Source: Azohydromonas caseinilytica (GTDB taxonomy: Bacteria; Pseudomonadota; Gammaproteobacteria; Burkholderiales; Burkholderiaceae_C). From it: a stretch of 60,568 bases of DNA. Every line of letters starts with the position of its first letter. Position 1 is the stretch's first letter. The stretch spans positions 1 through 60,568 of the forward strand of contig NZ_JABBFW010000033.1 in NCBI RefSeq assembly GCF_012927045.1, written 5' to 3'. The notes below the pieces were generated by a model that did not search any database, had not been told where the DNA came from, and was given only the letters and a program-made list of their open reading frames with translations. A program made the position numbers and the translations under genes. This document shows, in pieces, positions 9,038 to 20,541 of the stretch.

Positions 9038-10444
9038 TCAGCCCGCGGCCTTGAGCATCTCGACCACGCGGGCCGGCACCGCGCCGATGGAGCCCGCGCC
9101 CATGGAAATCACCACGTCGCCCTCGCGCGCGAACTCGGCGATCGCCTGCGGCAGAGTCGCCACGTCGTCCACGAACACCGGATCGGCCTTGCCCGCCACG
9201 CGCAGCGCGCGCGCCAGGCTGCGGCCGTCGGCGGCCACGATCGGGCTCTCGCCCGCGGCGTAGACCTCGGTCAGCAGCACCGCGTCGGCCTGGCCCATGA
9301 CCTTCACGAAGTCCTCGAAGCAGTCCCGCGTACGGGTGTAGCGGTGCGGCTGGAAGGCCAGCACCAGGCGCCGGCCGGGGAAGGCGCCGCGCGCGGCGGC
9401 CAGCACCGCGGCCATCTCCACCGGGTGGTGGCCGTAGTCGTCGATGAGCGTGAAACGGCCCTGCTCGCCCTGCAGCTCGCCGTAGCGCTGGAAGCGCCGG
9501 CCCACGCCGCCGAACTTGGCCAGCGCCGCGGCGATGGGCTCGTCGGGAATCTCCAGCTCCGTAGCCACCGCGATGGCGGCCAGCGCGTTGCGCACGTTGT
9601 GCTCGCCGGGCAGGTTGAGCGTGATGCGCAGGTCCGGCATCTTCGCGCCGTTGCGCCGGCGCACCGTGAAGCGCATCTGCCCGCCGGGCAGCGCCTGCAC
9701 GTCCACCGCGCGCACCTGCACGTCCTCGCCCAGGCCGTAGCTGACGATGGGGCGCGACACCATCGGCATGATGGAGCGCACGCCGGGATCGTCGCCGCAC
9801 AGCACCGCCGCGCCGTAGAAGGGCATGCGATGCAGGAACTCGACGAAGGCGCCCTTGAGCCGCGCGAAGTCGTGGCCGTAGGTGTCCATGTGGTCGGCGT
9901 CGATGTTGGTGACAACCGACAGGATCGGGCTGAGGTTGAGGAAGGAGGCGTCGCTCTCGTCGGCCTCCACCACGATGTGATCGCCCTTGCCCAGCGCCGA
10001 GTTCGCGCCCGCGCTGTTGAGCTTGCCGCCGATGACGAAGGTCGGGTCCAGCCCGGCCTCGGCCAGCACGCTGGTCACCAGCGAGGTGGTGGTGGTCTTG
10101 CCGTGCGTGCCGGCGATGGCGATGCCGGCCTTCAGGCGCATCAGCTCGGCCAGCATGATGGCGCGCGGCACCACCGGGATGCGCCGGGCGCGCGCGGCGA
10201 TGACCTCGGGGTTGTCGCCGCGCACGGCGGTGGAGGTCACCACCGCCTGCGCGCCCTCGATCTGCGCGGCCTCGTGGCCGATGTGCACGCGGATGCCCAG
10301 CCCGGCCAGGCGCCGCGTGGTGGCGCTGTCGGCCTGGTCCGAGCCCGAGACCACGTAGCCCAGGTTGTGCAGGATCTCGGCGATGCCGCTCATGCCGGCG
10401 CCGCCGATGCCGACGAAATGGATGTGCTTGACGGCGTGTTTCAT
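9038..10444 (-). CDS. murC: UDP-N-acetylmuramate--L-alanine ligase
   Basis: The cytoplasmic ligase adding L-Ala to UDP-MurNAc, 468 residues. The Rossmann motif [15 protein letters not shown] is at the N-terminus, the ATP loop [10 protein letters not shown] follows near residue 110, and the Mur ligase C-terminal domain contains DDYGHHPVE. The ATG at 10444 overlaps the murG stop by 4 nt. The long frame extending upstream through murG is a shadow. Confidence 0.97.
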   Translation of the reverse strand: MKHAVKHIHFVGIGGAGMSGIAEILHNLGYVVSGSDQADSATTRRLAGLGIRVHIGHEAAQIEGAQAVVTSTAVRGDNPEVIAARARRIPVVPRAIMLAELMRLKAGIAIAGTHGKTTTTSLVTSVLAEAGLDPTFVIGGKLNSAGANSALGKGDHIVVEADESDASFLNLSPILSVVTNIDADHMDTYGHDFARLKGAFVEFLHRMPFYGAAVLCGDDPGVRSIMPMVSRPIVSYGLGEDVQVRAVDVQALPGGQMRFTVRRRNGAKMPDLRITLNLPGEHNVRNALAAIAVATELEIPDEPIAAALAKFGGVGRRFQRYGELQGEQGRFTLIDDYGHHPVEMAAVLAAARGAFPGRRLVLAFQPHRYTRTRDCFEDFVKVMGQADAVLLTEVYAAGESPIVAADGRSLARALRVAGKADPVFVDDVATLPQAIAEFAREGDVVISMGAGSIGAVPARVVEMLKAAG

Positions 10445-11520
10445 GTTTTCTTGACGAGCTGTTCGATGGTGTCGGCCACGCGGGCGGCGGCGCGCGGCCG
10501 GGCCAGCGCGCGGGCCTGCCGGGCCATGGCCAGGAGTTGCGGCCGCTGCAGCGCGGCCAATCGTTGCGCCAGCGACTGCGGCGAGAGCTCGGCCTGCGGC
10601 AGGTGGATGGCGGCGCCGTGCTGCGCCATGTAGGCGGCGTTGTCGCGCTGGTGCGAGGTGGTGCTCACGATCAGCGGCACCAGGATGCTGGGCACGCCGG
10701 CGGCGCAGAGCTCGCTCACCGTCACGGCGCCGGCACGGCACAGCACCACGTCGCAATCGGCCAGGCGCTGCGCCATGTCGTCGATGAAGGGCAGCAGCTC
10801 GGCCTGCATGCCGGCCTGGGCGTACGCGGCGCGCACGCTGTCGATGTGGGCCAGGCCGGTCTGGTGCGTCACCAGCGGGCGCTGCGAGGGCTCCAGCAGC
10901 GCCAGCGCCGCGGGCAGCGTCTCGTTGAGCACCTTGGCGCCCAGGCTGCCGCCCACCACCAGCAGCCGCAGCGGGCCCTGGCGCCCGGCAAAGCGCGCTT
11001 CGGGCGCGGGCAGCGCCTCGATCTCGGCGCGCACCGGGTTGCCGGTGACGGTGGCGCGCTTGGTGGCGGTCGCGGCCTGGCCGTCGAAGCCGAAGGCCAC
11101 GCCGTCGGCCACCGGCAGCAGCGCCTTGTTGCTCAGCAGCAGCGCCGCATCCGCGTTCACCAGCACCAGCGGCTTGCCCAGCGCCGCGGCCATCATCCCG
11201 CCGGGGAAGCAGACGTAGCCGCCCATGCCCAGCACCGCGTCCGCGCGCCGGCGCCGCAGGATGCCCAGGCACTCGGCGAAGGCCTTGAGCAAGCGCATGC
11301 CGCCGGTGAGCGTGTGCACGAGCCCCTTGCCGCGCAGGCCGCTGAAGCCGATGCGGTCCAGCGTGATGCCCGAGGGCGGCACGAGGCGGTTTTCCATGCC
11401 CGCGGGCGTGCCCAGCCAGCTCACGCTCCAGCCGCGCTGCTGCATCTCGCGCGCCACGGCCAGGCCCGGGATGACATGCCCGCCGGTGCCCGCGGCCATG
11501 ATCACGAGGTGGCGGCTCAT
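10441..11520 (-). CDS. murG: UDP-GlcNAc:lipid I N-acetylglucosaminyltransferase MurG
   Basis: A peripheral membrane glycosyltransferase of 359 residues that converts lipid I to lipid II. The N-terminal G loop [13 protein letters not shown] and the C-terminal donor-binding run [19 protein letters not shown] are clear. The ATG at 11520 overlaps the ftsW stop by 4 nt, and the end overlaps murC by 4 nt, so expression is probably coupled to both neighbours. Confidence 0.97.
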   Translation of the reverse strand: MSRHLVIMAAGTGGHVIPGLAVAREMQQRGWSVSWLGTPAGMENRLVPPSGITLDRIGFSGLRGKGLVHTLTGGMRLLKAFAECLGILRRRRADAVLGMGGYVCFPGGMMAAALGKPLVLVNADAALLLSNKALLPVADGVAFGFDGQAATATKRATVTGNPVRAEIEALPAPEARFAGRQGPLRLLVVGGSLGAKVLNETLPAALALLEPSQRPLVTHQTGLAHIDSVRAAYAQAGMQAELLPFIDDMAQRLADCDVVLCRAGAVTVSELCAAGVPSILVPLIVSTTSHQRDNAAYMAQHGAAIHLPQAELSPQSLAQRLAALQRPQLLAMARQARALARPRAAARVADTIEQLVKKT

Positions 11521-12755
11521 GGGCGGCCTCCCCGCATCAGCTGCCGGTTCTCGATGTCCACCCGCAGCACGATGGCCAGCGCCACCAGGTTCATCAGGAT
11601 GGCCGAGCCGCCGTAGCTCATCAGCGGCAGCGTCAGGCCCTTGGTGGGCAGCAGCCCCAGGTTCACGCCCATGTTGATGAAGGCCTGCCCGCCCATCCAG
11701 ATGCCGATGCCCTGCGTCATCAGCCCGGCGAAGACGCGGTCCAGCGCGATGGCCTGGCGCCCGATGTGAAAGATGCGCCGCGCCAGCCAGAAGAAGGCAA
11801 CGATCACCACCGCCACGCCGACGAAGCCCAGCTCCTCGCCCACCACGGCCAGCAGGAAATCGGTGTGCGCCTCGGGCAGGTAGTGCAGCTTTTCCACGCT
11901 GTTGCCCAGGCCCTGGCCGGTGAGCTCGCCGCGGCCCAGCGCGATGAGCGAGTGCGTGAGCTGGTAGGCCTTGCCCTGCGCGTAGCGCTCGTCCCAGGGA
12001 TTGAGGTAGGCAAAGATGCGCTCGCGACGGAAGTCGCTGAACACGATCATCAGCACGAAGGCGCCCAGCAGCACCGCCACGCTCAGGAAGAACATGCGGC
12101 CGTTGACGCCGCCCAGGAACAGGATGCCCAGCGCCACGGCGGCGATCACGATGAAGGCGCCCATGTCGGGCTCGGCCAGCAGCAGCACGCCGATCACGCC
12201 CAGCGCCACGCCCATCGGCAGCACCGCCTTGAAGAAGCGCTCCTTGATGTCCATCTTGCGCACCATGTAGCTCGCGGCGTACATGGCGATGCCGAGCTTC
12301 GCGGCCTCGCTGGGCTGGAAGTTCATGATGCCCAGCGGAATCCAGCGCCGCGCGCCGTTGACCGACACGCCCACGTGCGGCACCAGCACCACCACCAGCC
12401 CGACCAGCGAGCCCAGGAACAGGTACGGCGCCCACTTCTCCCACTGCGCCACCGGGATCTGCACCGTCAGCAGCGCGGCCACGAAGCCGATGCCCAGCGC
12501 CGCCAGGTGGCGCACCAGGAAATACGTGGGCGAGTAGCGGGCGAAGCGCGGGTTGTCGGGCAGCGCCACGGTGGCCGAATAGACCATCACCAGCCCCAGC
12601 GCCAGCAGCCCCACCGTCACCCACAGCAGGCCCTGGTCGAAGCCCGAGAGCCGCGCGGGCTGCGCCGGCGCCGTGCGCACGAAGTCGCGCACGGGCAGCG
12701 GGTGCGCGCGCGCCAGCGAGCGCATCCCCATCAGCTTGCGCAGCAGCGCTTTCAC
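11517..12755 (-). CDS. ftsW: Peptidoglycan glycosyltransferase FtsW
   Basis: A SEDS-family glycan polymerase of about 412 residues with roughly ten transmembrane helices, working with FtsI at the septum. Family blocks are visible: [17 protein letters not shown] at the first helix and [19 protein letters not shown] at the end. I chose GTG at 12755 because it overlaps the murD stop in a GTGA arrangement like the other junctions; an in-frame ATG eight codons further in (12731) is the alternative. Confidence 0.95.
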   Translation of the reverse strand: MKALLRKLMGMRSLARAHPLPVRDFVRTAPAQPARLSGFDQGLLWVTVGLLALGLVMVYSATVALPDNPRFARYSPTYFLVRHLAALGIGFVAALLTVQIPVAQWEKWAPYLFLGSLVGLVVVLVPHVGVSVNGARRWIPLGIMNFQPSEAAKLGIAMYAASYMVRKMDIKERFFKAVLPMGVALGVIGVLLLAEPDMGAFIVIAAVALGILFLGGVNGRMFFLSVAVLLGAFVLMIVFSDFRRERIFAYLNPWDERYAQGKAYQLTHSLIALGRGELTGQGLGNSVEKLHYLPEAHTDFLLAVVGEELGFVGVAVVIVAFFWLARRIFHIGRQAIALDRVFAGLMTQGIGIWMGGQAFINMGVNLGLLPTKGLTLPLMSYGGSAILMNLVALAIVLRVDIENRQLMRGGRP

Positions 12756-14527
12756 AGCAGCGACTCCCCGCGCTCGGCGGCCAGCGCGGCCACCGCGGAC
12801 ACGAACACCTCGGCCCGGTGCGCGTAGTTGCGGAACATGTCCAGGCTCGCGCACGCCGGGCTCAGCAGCACGGCATCCCCCGGGCGCGCCTGCTCGAAGC
12901 ACCACACGGTGGCGGCCTCCAGCGTGTCGAAGCGCTGCATGGGCACCTCGGTGGCGGCCAGCGCCTGCTGCAGCGCCGGGGCGTCGCGCCCGATCAGCGC
13001 CAGCGCCCGCGCGTACCGGGCCACCGGCTCGGCCAGCGGGCCGAAATCCTGGCCCTTGCCGTCGCCGCCCAGGATCACCACCAGCTTGGCCGGGTCGCGG
13101 TCCGAGCCCAGGCCGTTGAGCGCAGCCACGGTGGCGCCGACGTTGGTGCCCTTGCTGTCGTCGAAGGCCTCCACGCCGCCGACCTGGCCCACCGGCTCGA
13201 CACGGTGCGGCTCGCCGCGGTACTCGCGCAGGCCATGCAGCATCGGGCTCATCGGGCAGCCGACGGCGCTGGCCAGCGCCAGCGCCGCCAGCGCGTTGGC
13301 GGCGTTGTGGCGGCCGCGGATGCGCAGCGCGTCCGCAGGCATGAGGCGCTGCAGCCGGATCTCGGGCTGCTCGTCGCGGCGGCGGCGCGGGCCGGGCTCC
13401 TCGTCGCCCTGTGCGCGCACCAGCCAGGCGATGCCGCGCTCCTCGATCAGGCCGAAGTCGCCCGGCGCGCGCGGCGCGTCCAGCCCGAAGCGCACCACCC
13501 GGCGCGAGACGCTGCGCGGGCGCCCGCCGCGCACCGAGGCCTTGACCACGGTGGGCGGCGGCACCATGGCCTCCACCTGCGGATCGTCGCGGTTGACCAC
13601 CATCACCGCGTCGCGGCCGTAGATGGCGGCCTTGGCCCGGGCATAGGCCGCCATGTCGCCATGCCAGTCCAGGTGGTCCTGCGTGATGTTGAGCACCACC
13701 GCCGCGTCGGGCTCGAAGCCCTGCACGCCGTCGAGCTGGAAGCTGGAGAGCTCCAGCACCCAGGCCTCGGGCAGGTGCGAGAACACGGGTGCCGGCGCGG
13801 GCGGCGGAGGCAGCGCCGGCGTGTTGGCGGCAAGGTCCAGGTCCGCCACCTGGGCAACGACAGCGTCGGCCGCGCCGGCATCGGCACTGGCGAGATCGGT
13901 ATCGGCGTGCGCCGCGACGGCCGTCACGGCGGCTCCTTCCGCCGCATCGACCTCGACGGCCGCCGGCTGCGGGAAGCTTTCCTGCGCCAGTGCCTGGGCC
14001 AGCGTGTCCAGCAGCGTCGGACCGATGTTGCCCGCGGTGGCCACGCGCAGCCCGCAACGCTGCAGCAGCAGCGAGGTCAACGACGTGACCGTGGTCTTGC
14101 CGTTGGTGCCGGTGACGGCCACCACGCGCGGCGCGTAGCCGTGGCGCGCCTTGAGCGCGGCCAGCGCACGCGCGAACAGGCCCAGCTCGCCCTCGATGCG
14201 CACGCCGGTGGCACGCGCAGCGGTGAGCAGCGGCTCGATGCGTGCATCGCCCGGCGCCAGGCCCGGGCTCTTGAGCAGCAGCTGCAGCCCCTGCAGCTGC
14301 GACAGCGCCAGCTCGCCGGAGAATACCGGCACCTCGGGCCACTGCGCCTTGAGCGCGGCGGCCTGCGGCGGCTCGGCGCGCGAGTCCCACACGCGCACCT
14401 GCGCGCCCTGCGCGGCGCACCAGCGCGCCATCGCCAGGCCCGAGTCGCCCAGGCCCAGCACCAGCACCTGTTGCCCTTGCAGCTCGGCCATCACGGGGGC
14501 GGAAGACGGGGAATCGGTGGAGCTCAT
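12752..14527 (-). CDS. murD: UDP-N-acetylmuramoylalanine--D-glutamate ligase with long insertions
   Basis: The ligase adding D-Glu to UDP-MurNAc-L-Ala. At 591 residues it is well over the usual 440-500. The ATP loop GTNGKTT is at 140-146 and the middle-domain motif [14 protein letters not shown] at about 254-267. Between them, residues about 183-253 form an Ala/Asp/Pro-rich low-complexity insert ending [14 protein letters not shown] second extra stretch, rich in Arg, Glu and Gly, follows residue 330. Catalytic motifs flank the inserts intact. Gene overlaps ftsW by 4 nt and is 7 nt after mraY. Confidence 0.95.
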   Translation of the reverse strand: MSSTDSPSSAPVMAELQGQQVLVLGLGDSGLAMARWCAAQGAQVRVWDSRAEPPQAAALKAQWPEVPVFSGELALSQLQGLQLLLKSPGLAPGDARIEPLLTAARATGVRIEGELGLFARALAALKARHGYAPRVVAVTGTNGKTTVTSLTSLLLQRCGLRVATAGNIGPTLLDTLAQALAQESFPQPAAVEVDAAEGAAVTAVAAHADTDLASADAGAADAVVAQVADLDLAANTPALPPPPAPAPVFSHLPEAWVLELSSFQLDGVQGFEPDAAVVLNITQDHLDWHGDMAAYARAKAAIYGRDAVMVVNRDDPQVEAMVPPPTVVKASVRGGRPRSVSRRVVRFGLDAPRAPGDFGLIEERGIAWLVRAQGDEEPGPRRRRDEQPEIRLQRLMPADALRIRGRHNAANALAALALASAVGCPMSPMLHGLREYRGEPHRVEPVGQVGGVEAFDDSKGTNVGATVAALNGLGSDRDPAKLVVILGGDGKGQDFGPLAEPVARYARALALIGRDAPALQQALAATEVPMQRFDTLEAATVWCFEQARPGDAVLLSPACASLDMFRNYAHRAEVFVSAVAALAAERGESLL

Positions 14528-14534
14528 CGGTGCC

Positions 14535-15716
14535 TCAACGCAGCTTCAGCGTGGCCAGCCCCAGCAGGCACAGCAGCATGGTGATGATCCAGAAACGGAT
14601 GACGACCTGCGTCTCCTTCCAGCCGGATTTCTCGAAGTGGTGGTGCAGCGGCGCCATCAGGAAGATGCGCCGGCCCACGCCGTAGCGCTTCTTCGTGTAC
14701 TTGAACCAGGTCACCTGCGCCATCACCGACAGCGCCTCCACCACGAACACGCCGCCCATGACCGCCAGCACGATCTCCTGGCGCGTGATCACGGCGATGG
14801 TGCCCAGCGCGCCGCCCAGCGCCAGCGCGCCCACGTCGCCCATGAACACCTCGGCCGGGTGCGCGTTGAACCACAGGAAGGCCAGCCCCGCGCCGGCCAT
14901 GGCCGAGGTGAACACCAGCAGCTCGCCCGCACCGGGGATGTAGGGGAACAGCAGGTAGCGGCTGTACACCGCGCTGCCGGTGACGTAGGCGAACACGCCC
15001 AGCGAGGCGCCCACCATCACCACCGGCATGATCGCCAGCCCGTCCAGGCCGTCGGTGAGGTTCACCGCGTTGGAGCTGCCCACGATCACCACGTAGGTCA
15101 GCGCGATGAAGCCGAACACGCCCAGCGGGTAGCTGATGGTCTTGAAGAAAGGCACGATCAGGTCGGCCTTGGGCGGCAGGTCGTTGGAGAAGCCGCTCTG
15201 CACCCAGCGCGCGAACAGCTCGATCACGCGCAGCGCCGAGGTCTCGCTCACGCTGAAGGCCAGGTAGATGGCCGCCACCAGCCCGATGATCGACTGCCAG
15301 AAGTACTTCTCGCGCGAGCGCATGCCTTCCGGGTTCTTGTGCACGACCTTGCGCCAGTCATCGACCCAGCCGATGGCACCGAAGCCGAAGGTGACGATCA
15401 TCACGATCCACACGAAGCGGTTGGCCCAGTCGAACCACAGCAGCGTGGACACGGCGATGCCCAGCAGGATGAGCACGCCGCCCATGGTCGGCGTGCCGCT
15501 CTTGACCATGTGCGCGGCAACGCCGTACTCGCGGATGGGCTGGCCGATCTTGAGCTCGGCGAGCTTGCGGATCACCAGCGGGCCGAAGCCGATGCCGATG
15601 AGCAGCGCCGTCATGGCCGCCAGCAGCGAGCGCAGCGTCAGGTACTGGAACACGCGCAGGAAGCCCAGGCGCTCGGGGTAGAGCTCGGCGAGCCATTGCG
15701 TCAGGAGCAGCAGCAT
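14535..15716 (-). CDS. mraY: Phospho-N-acetylmuramoyl-pentapeptide transferase MraY
   Basis: The polytopic membrane enzyme that transfers phospho-MurNAc-pentapeptide to undecaprenyl phosphate, giving lipid I; 393 residues. Diagnostic blocks are the GTPTMGG loop, [14 protein letters not shown], the catalytic [22 protein letters not shown] and the C-terminal [14 protein letters not shown]. The start codon overlaps the murF stop by 1 nt (TGATG). Confidence 0.97.
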   Translation of the reverse strand: MLLLLTQWLAELYPERLGFLRVFQYLTLRSLLAAMTALLIGIGFGPLVIRKLAELKIGQPIREYGVAAHMVKSGTPTMGGVLILLGIAVSTLLWFDWANRFVWIVMIVTFGFGAIGWVDDWRKVVHKNPEGMRSREKYFWQSIIGLVAAIYLAFSVSETSALRVIELFARWVQSGFSNDLPPKADLIVPFFKTISYPLGVFGFIALTYVVIVGSSNAVNLTDGLDGLAIMPVVMVGASLGVFAYVTGSAVYSRYLLFPYIPGAGELLVFTSAMAGAGLAFLWFNAHPAEVFMGDVGALALGGALGTIAVITRQEIVLAVMGGVFVVEALSVMAQVTWFKYTKKRYGVGRRIFLMAPLHHHFEKSGWKETQVVIRFWIITMLLCLLGLATLKLR

Positions 15717-17077
15717 CAGCGCGTCTCCCCCAGCAGCGGCAGCACGCGCTCCATGCGCATGAAGCGCGAACCCTTCACCAGCACCGAGGCGAAGTCGCCC
15801 ACCGAAGGCAGCGCCGCCATCAGCTCATCGACCGTGGCGAAGTGGCGCGCCCCGGCGCCATAGGCCCGGGCCGCGTGCGCGCAGAGGTTGCCCGCGCAAT
15901 AGAAATGCTCGATGCCGCGCCGCGCCGCCAGCGCGCCGACCTCGGCGTGGAAGGCCGGGCCCTGGTCGCCGACCTCGCCCATGTCGCCCAGCACCAGCAG
16001 CCGCGGCGCCGGCAGCGTGGCCAGCAGCTCGATGGCCGCGCGCACGGAATCGGGATTGGCGTTGTAGCTGTCGTCCACCAGCGTGAGCTCGCGCCCGCCG
16101 CGCTGCAGCGCCTTGAGCTGCGAGCGCCCGGCCACCGGCACGAAGGCCTCCAGGCCCTGCACCACCGCCGCCAGCGGCGCGCCCGCGGCCAGCGCGCAGG
16201 CGGCCGCCGCCAGCGCGTTGCGCACGTTGTGCGCGCCGGGCATGCGCAGCACGAGCCGCGCCGAGCCCATGGGCGTGTCCAGCGCCAGCGACCAGTGGTC
16301 AGCGAGCCATTGCGCCTGCCCGTCCACCTCGCCGCCCGGCCCGAAGCGCAGCACGCGCCGGCCGCCGGCCAGCGCCGCCCACAAGGGCGTGAAGGCGTCG
16401 TCGGCAGGGAACACAGCGCAGCCCTGCGCGTCCAGCGCCTGGAGCACGCTGCCGTTCTCGCGCGCCACCGCTTCCACCGTGGCCATGAATTCCTGGTGCT
16501 CGCGCTGCGCGTTGTTGACCAGCGCCACCGTCGGCCGCGCCAGCCGCGCCAGCTCGGCGATCTCGCCGGGATGGTTCATGCCCAGTTCCACCACCGCGGC
16601 GCGGTGCTGAGGACGCAGGCGCAGCAGCGTCAGCGGCAGCCCGATGTGGTTGTTGAAATTGCCCGCGGTGGCCAGCGCCGCGTCGGCGAGCCAGGCGCGC
16701 AGGATGGAAGCCGTCATCTGGGTGACGGTGGTCTTGCCGTTGCTGCCGGTGACGGCGATCAGCGGCAGCGCCTCGAAGCGCGCGCGCCAGCCCGCGGCCA
16801 GCGCCTGCAGCGCCGCCAGGGTATCGGGCACCTGCAGGCCCGGCAGCCCGGCCTCGTCCAGCCCGTGCTGGGCGATGGCGGCGGCGGCACCGGCCGCCCG
16901 GGCCGCGCCCAGGTGGTCATGGCCGTCGAAGCGCTCGCCGCGCAGCGCGACGAACAGGTCGCCCGGCTGCAGCGTGCGGGTGTCGGTGTGCACGCGCGCC
17001 AGCGCCGTTTCGGGCGCACCCGCCAGGGTGGAGCCCGGCAGCAGCGCCTGCACCTGGCGCAAGGTCAGCATCGTCAT
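15716..17077 (-). CDS. murF: UDP-MurNAc-tripeptide--D-Ala-D-Ala ligase
   Basis: Adds D-Ala-D-Ala to the UDP-MurNAc tripeptide; 453 residues. The N-terminal substrate domain contains [21 protein letters not shown], the ATP loop is GSNGKTTVT, and the C-terminal domain carries [15 protein letters not shown]. It starts 82 nt after murE; that gap holds a short GC-rich hairpin but no gene. It overlaps mraY by 1 nt. Confidence 0.97.
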   Translation of the reverse strand: MTMLTLRQVQALLPGSTLAGAPETALARVHTDTRTLQPGDLFVALRGERFDGHDHLGAARAAGAAAAIAQHGLDEAGLPGLQVPDTLAALQALAAGWRARFEALPLIAVTGSNGKTTVTQMTASILRAWLADAALATAGNFNNHIGLPLTLLRLRPQHRAAVVELGMNHPGEIAELARLARPTVALVNNAQREHQEFMATVEAVARENGSVLQALDAQGCAVFPADDAFTPLWAALAGGRRVLRFGPGGEVDGQAQWLADHWSLALDTPMGSARLVLRMPGAHNVRNALAAAACALAAGAPLAAVVQGLEAFVPVAGRSQLKALQRGGRELTLVDDSYNANPDSVRAAIELLATLPAPRLLVLGDMGEVGDQGPAFHAEVGALAARRGIEHFYCAGNLCAHAARAYGAGARHFATVDELMAALPSVGDFASVLVKGSRFMRMERVLPLLGETR

Positions 17078-17159
17078 GCGCGCCCCCCGCGGAGGCCGCT
17101 CAATGCCAGAGGGCGGCCACGCCGGGCCGCCAGGGTCAATGGGTTTTGAGTCGAGTGAG

Positions 17160-18674
17160 TCATGGCTGCGCCTTTCGCGTCTGCAACGCGTTCAGCGCCT
17201 CGTCGATATCGGAGAAGGGCAGCTTCCGGCCGCCAATGTCCTGGTAGTCCTCGTGTCCCTTGCCGGCGATGAGCAGCACGTCGGCAGGGTCGGCCGAGCG
17301 CACCGCGTCGAGAATGGCCTTGCGCCGGTCCTCGACGATCGCGGCCTGGGTGCCCGAGGGCAGCCCGGCTGCGATCTGCGCCAGGATGGCCCCCGGCGGC
17401 TCGGACCGTGGATTGTCGCTTGTCAACACGACGGCATCTGCAAGTTCTTGTGCGATGGCGCCCATCAAGGGCCGCTTGGTGGGATCGCGGTCGCCTCCGC
17501 AACCGAACACGCACCACAGCCGCCCGCCGCGCGCGCGCGCCAGCGGGCGCAGCGCCGTGAGCGCCTTCTCCAGCGCATCGGGCGTGTGGGCGTAGTCCAC
17601 CACCACCTCCGGGTCGCCGGGGCCGCCGCCCACCTGCTGCATGCGCCCGGGCACCGGCGTGAGCAGCGGCACCACCGCCGCGGCCTCGGCCGCTGCCACG
17701 CCCAGCGCGCGCAAGCCGCCCAGCACCGCCAGCAGGTTGCTGGCGTTGTAGTCGCCGATGAGGCGGCTGCGCACGGGCTGCGTGGCGCCGCCCGGCTCGG
17801 CCAGCTCGAAGGCCAGCCCGCCGGCCTCGTAGCGCAGGTGCTCGGCGCGCAGCCGCGCGGGCTGGTGGATGGAGTAGGTCCAGACGTCCAGATCGTTGCG
17901 CCCGGCCAGCTCGCGCGCCAGCGCCGCGCCCTGCGCGTCGTCGATGTTGATCACGGCCGCGCGCAGCCCCGGCCAGTCGAACAGCCCGCGCTTGGCGGCC
18001 CAGTAGCCCGCCATGTCGCCGTGGAAGTCGAGATGGTCGCGCGTGAAGTTGGTGAACAGCGCCACGTCGATGCGCGCACCCGCCAGGCGCTGCTCCACCA
18101 GGCCGATGGAGGAGGCCTCCAGCGCGCAGGCCTTGAAGCCGGCGTCGGCGAAGCGGCGCAGCGCGGCGTGGAAGCTGACCGGATCGGGCGTGGTCAGCCC
18201 GGTGAACTCGATGGCGCCGCCGCCCTGGGTGCCGGCGCGCGGCGGCTCGCCGATGCCCAGCGTGCCCACCAGCCCGCAGCGCCGCGACAGCGCCGTGAGC
18301 GCCTGCGCCGTCCACCAGCTCGTGGAGGTCTTGCCGTTGGTGCCGGTGCTGGCCACCAGCTCCAGCGCCGTGCTGGGCGCGCCGAAGAAGGCGTCGGCCA
18401 CGAGCCCGGCGGCCGCCTTGAGCCGGGGCAGCGCGGCCACGCGCGGATCGTCGAAGCCGAAAGCCTCCACGCCCTCGCTGGCCACCAGGCAGGCGCTGGC
18501 CCCGGCAGCCAGCGCGCCGGCCACGAAGCGACGCGCGTCGTGCGCGGCGCCAGGCCAGGCCATGAACGCGTCGCCGGGCCGCACCAGGCGGCTGTCGCTG
18601 CGCAGCGTGCCGGTGGCGCGCCCGCGCAGCCACTGCGCGGCCGCGGCCGCATCCTCCAGGCGGCTCAAAGCCAT
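17160..18674 (-). CDS. murE: UDP-MurNAc-tripeptide synthetase, meso-DAP type
   Basis: Adds the third peptide residue to UDP-MurNAc-L-Ala-D-Glu; 504 residues from ATG 18674. The ATP loop is GTNGKTSTSWW. The DNPRSEPP motif selects meso-diaminopimelate, so the wall is of the usual Gram-negative type. The central TTPDPVSFHAALRRF block is also seen. An in-frame ATG at 18719 would add 15 residues with no family resemblance. 88 nt separate it from ftsI. Confidence 0.96.
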   Translation of the reverse strand: MALSRLEDAAAAAQWLRGRATGTLRSDSRLVRPGDAFMAWPGAAHDARRFVAGALAAGASACLVASEGVEAFGFDDPRVAALPRLKAAAGLVADAFFGAPSTALELVASTGTNGKTSTSWWTAQALTALSRRCGLVGTLGIGEPPRAGTQGGGAIEFTGLTTPDPVSFHAALRRFADAGFKACALEASSIGLVEQRLAGARIDVALFTNFTRDHLDFHGDMAGYWAAKRGLFDWPGLRAAVINIDDAQGAALARELAGRNDLDVWTYSIHQPARLRAEHLRYEAGGLAFELAEPGGATQPVRSRLIGDYNASNLLAVLGGLRALGVAAAEAAAVVPLLTPVPGRMQQVGGGPGDPEVVVDYAHTPDALEKALTALRPLARARGGRLWCVFGCGGDRDPTKRPLMGAIAQELADAVVLTSDNPRSEPPGAILAQIAAGLPSGTQAAIVEDRRKAILDAVRSADPADVLLIAGKGHEDYQDIGGRKLPFSDIDEALNALQTRKAQP

Positions 18675-18762
18675 GCTCCCTCCCCCTCTCGAACCCGGCA
18701 CGGCGCCGCCTTGCCACAAACCATCACGGGCACCCGGGCCCGATGCTTCAATGCCGCGCCCA

Positions 18763-20541
18763 TCAGAAGCTCTCCGGCTCGGCCGGCACGGCCTTGGTGA
18801 CGATCTGGGGCTTGACCTCCAGGTCCGGCTCCACGTTCTTCAGCCGCAGCGTCTGCTGTACCACCTGGCTGAACACGGGCGCGGCCACCAGGCCGCCGAA
18901 ATACTTGCCGTTGCTGGGCTCATCGACCATCACGGCCACGATCACGCGCGGCTTGTCGATGGGCGCCAGGCCCACGAACCAGGAGCGGTACTTGTTGCTC
19001 GCGTAACCGCGTCCTTCCTGCTTGTGCGCGGTGCCGCTCTTGCCGCCCACCGAGTAGCCGATGGTCTGCGCCAGCGGGCCGGTGCCGCCCGGGCCCGCGG
19101 CCATCTGCAGCATCTTGCGCACCTGCTGCGCGGTCTCGGGCTTGAACACGCGCGTGCCCGGCGGCGGCGCGTCCTGCCTGAACATCGACACCGGCACCAC
19201 CTCGCCGTCGCGCGCGAAGGCGGTGTAGGCCTGCGCGATCTGCAGCAGCGAGGCCGACAGGCCGTAGCCGTAAGACATGGTGGCCTGCTCGATGGGCTTC
19301 CAGCTCTTCCACGGGCGCAGCCGCCCGGTGACGGCGCCGGGGAACTTGAGCTGCGGCTTGTGGCCGAAGCCCAGGTTCGAATACAGCTCCCACATCTCGC
19401 GCGGCGGCATCTGCATCGCCAGCCGCGCCGCGCCGACGTTGCTGGACTTCTGGATCACCTCGGCCACCGTGAGCACCGGGTGCGAGTGGGCGTCGCGGAT
19501 GGTGCTGCCGCCGATGACCAGGCTGCCCGCGGCGGTGACGACGGGCGTGTCCACCCTCACGCGGCCGGTTTCCAGCATCTGCGCGGCGATGAAGGGCTTC
19601 ATCGTCGAGCCGGGCTCGAAGGTGTCGGTGAGCGCGCGGTTGCGCAGCTGGTTGCCGCTGAGCTTGCCGCGGTCGCCCGGGTCGTAGCTGGGATAGTTGG
19701 CCAGCGCCAGCACCTCGCCGGTCTGCACGTCGATCACCACCACGCTGCCGGCCTTGGCCTTGTGCTCGGCCACCGCGTCACGGATGCGCTGGTAGGCGAA
19801 GAACTGCACCTTGGCGTCGATGGACAGCGCGATGTCGCGCCCGTTGACCGGGTCCACCTGCTGGCCCTTGTCCTCGATGACGCGGCCGAGCCGGTCCTTG
19901 ACCACCTCGCGCGAGCCGTCCTTGCCCTGGAGCTCGCGCTGGAAGGCCAGCTCGATGCCCTCCTGCCCGGTCTGCTCCACGCCGGTGAAGCCCACCACGT
20001 GCGCGGCGGCCTCGCCCTCGGGGTAGCGGCGCTTGAACTCCGAGACCTGGTGCACGCCCTTGAGATTGAGCGCCTTGACGGCGGTCCAGGTCTCGTCCTC
20101 GACCTGGCGGCGCAGCCACACGAAGTTCGGGTTGTCCGACAGCCGCTTGTCCAGCTCGGCCAGGCTCATGCCCAGCAGCTTGGCCAACTCGGCCTTGTGC
20201 GCGGCGTCGGCCTCGAAGTCCTTGGGAATGGCCCACACCGAGGGCGCGGCCACGCTGGTGGCCAGCAGCGCGCCGTTGCGGTCGAGGATGCGCCCGCGGC
20301 TGGCGGGCATCTGCAGCGTGTGGACGTAGCGCTTCTCGCCCTGCTGCTGGAAGAAGTCCGTGTTGATGACCTGCACGTAGGCCGCGCGCCCGAACAGCGC
20401 GGTGAAGCCGATGCCCACCAGCGCCACCAGCAGCCGCGAGCGCCAGGGCGGCGTCTTGGAGGCCAGCAGCGGGCTGGTGGCGTAGTTGACGCTGCGCACG
20501 CTCACGGCGGCGCCGCGGGAGCCGGGTCGCAAGGCGCTCAT
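18763..20541 (-). CDS. ftsI: Septal penicillin-binding protein FtsI (PBP3)
   Basis: The septal transpeptidase, 592 residues. A single transmembrane helix lies at about residues 36-56 (LLVALVGIGFTALFGRAAYV). The pedestal domain contains ASRGRILDRNGALLA. The penicillin-binding motifs are S-T-M-K (in EPGSTMKPFIA), SSN (QKSSNVGA) and K-S-G-T (GGKSGTAHKQ). It overlaps ftsL by 4 nt. Confidence 0.97.
   Translation of the reverse strand: MSALRPGSRGAAVSVRSVNYATSPLLASKTPPWRSRLLVALVGIGFTALFGRAAYVQVINTDFFQQQGEKRYVHTLQMPASRGRILDRNGALLATSVAAPSVWAIPKDFEADAAHKAELAKLLGMSLAELDKRLSDNPNFVWLRRQVEDETWTAVKALNLKGVHQVSEFKRRYPEGEAAAHVVGFTGVEQTGQEGIELAFQRELQGKDGSREVVKDRLGRVIEDKGQQVDPVNGRDIALSIDAKVQFFAYQRIRDAVAEHKAKAGSVVVIDVQTGEVLALANYPSYDPGDRGKLSGNQLRNRALTDTFEPGSTMKPFIAAQMLETGRVRVDTPVVTAAGSLVIGGSTIRDAHSHPVLTVAEVIQKSSNVGAARLAMQMPPREMWELYSNLGFGHKPQLKFPGAVTGRLRPWKSWKPIEQATMSYGYGLSASLLQIAQAYTAFARDGEVVPVSMFRQDAPPPGTRVFKPETAQQVRKMLQMAAGPGGTGPLAQTIGYSVGGKSGTAHKQEGRGYASNKYRSWFVGLAPIDKPRVIVAVMVDEPSNGKYFGGLVAAPVFSQVVQQTLRLKNVEPDLEVKPQIVTKAVPAEPESF

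Noticed and set aside
7982-10633. Very long plus-strand open frame (about 880 codons) opposite ftsQ, ddl and murC
   Set aside because: Composition is His/Arg/Ala/Gln-rich with no domain, and it runs antisense to three unmistakable genes; GC-rich DNA makes such frames by chance.
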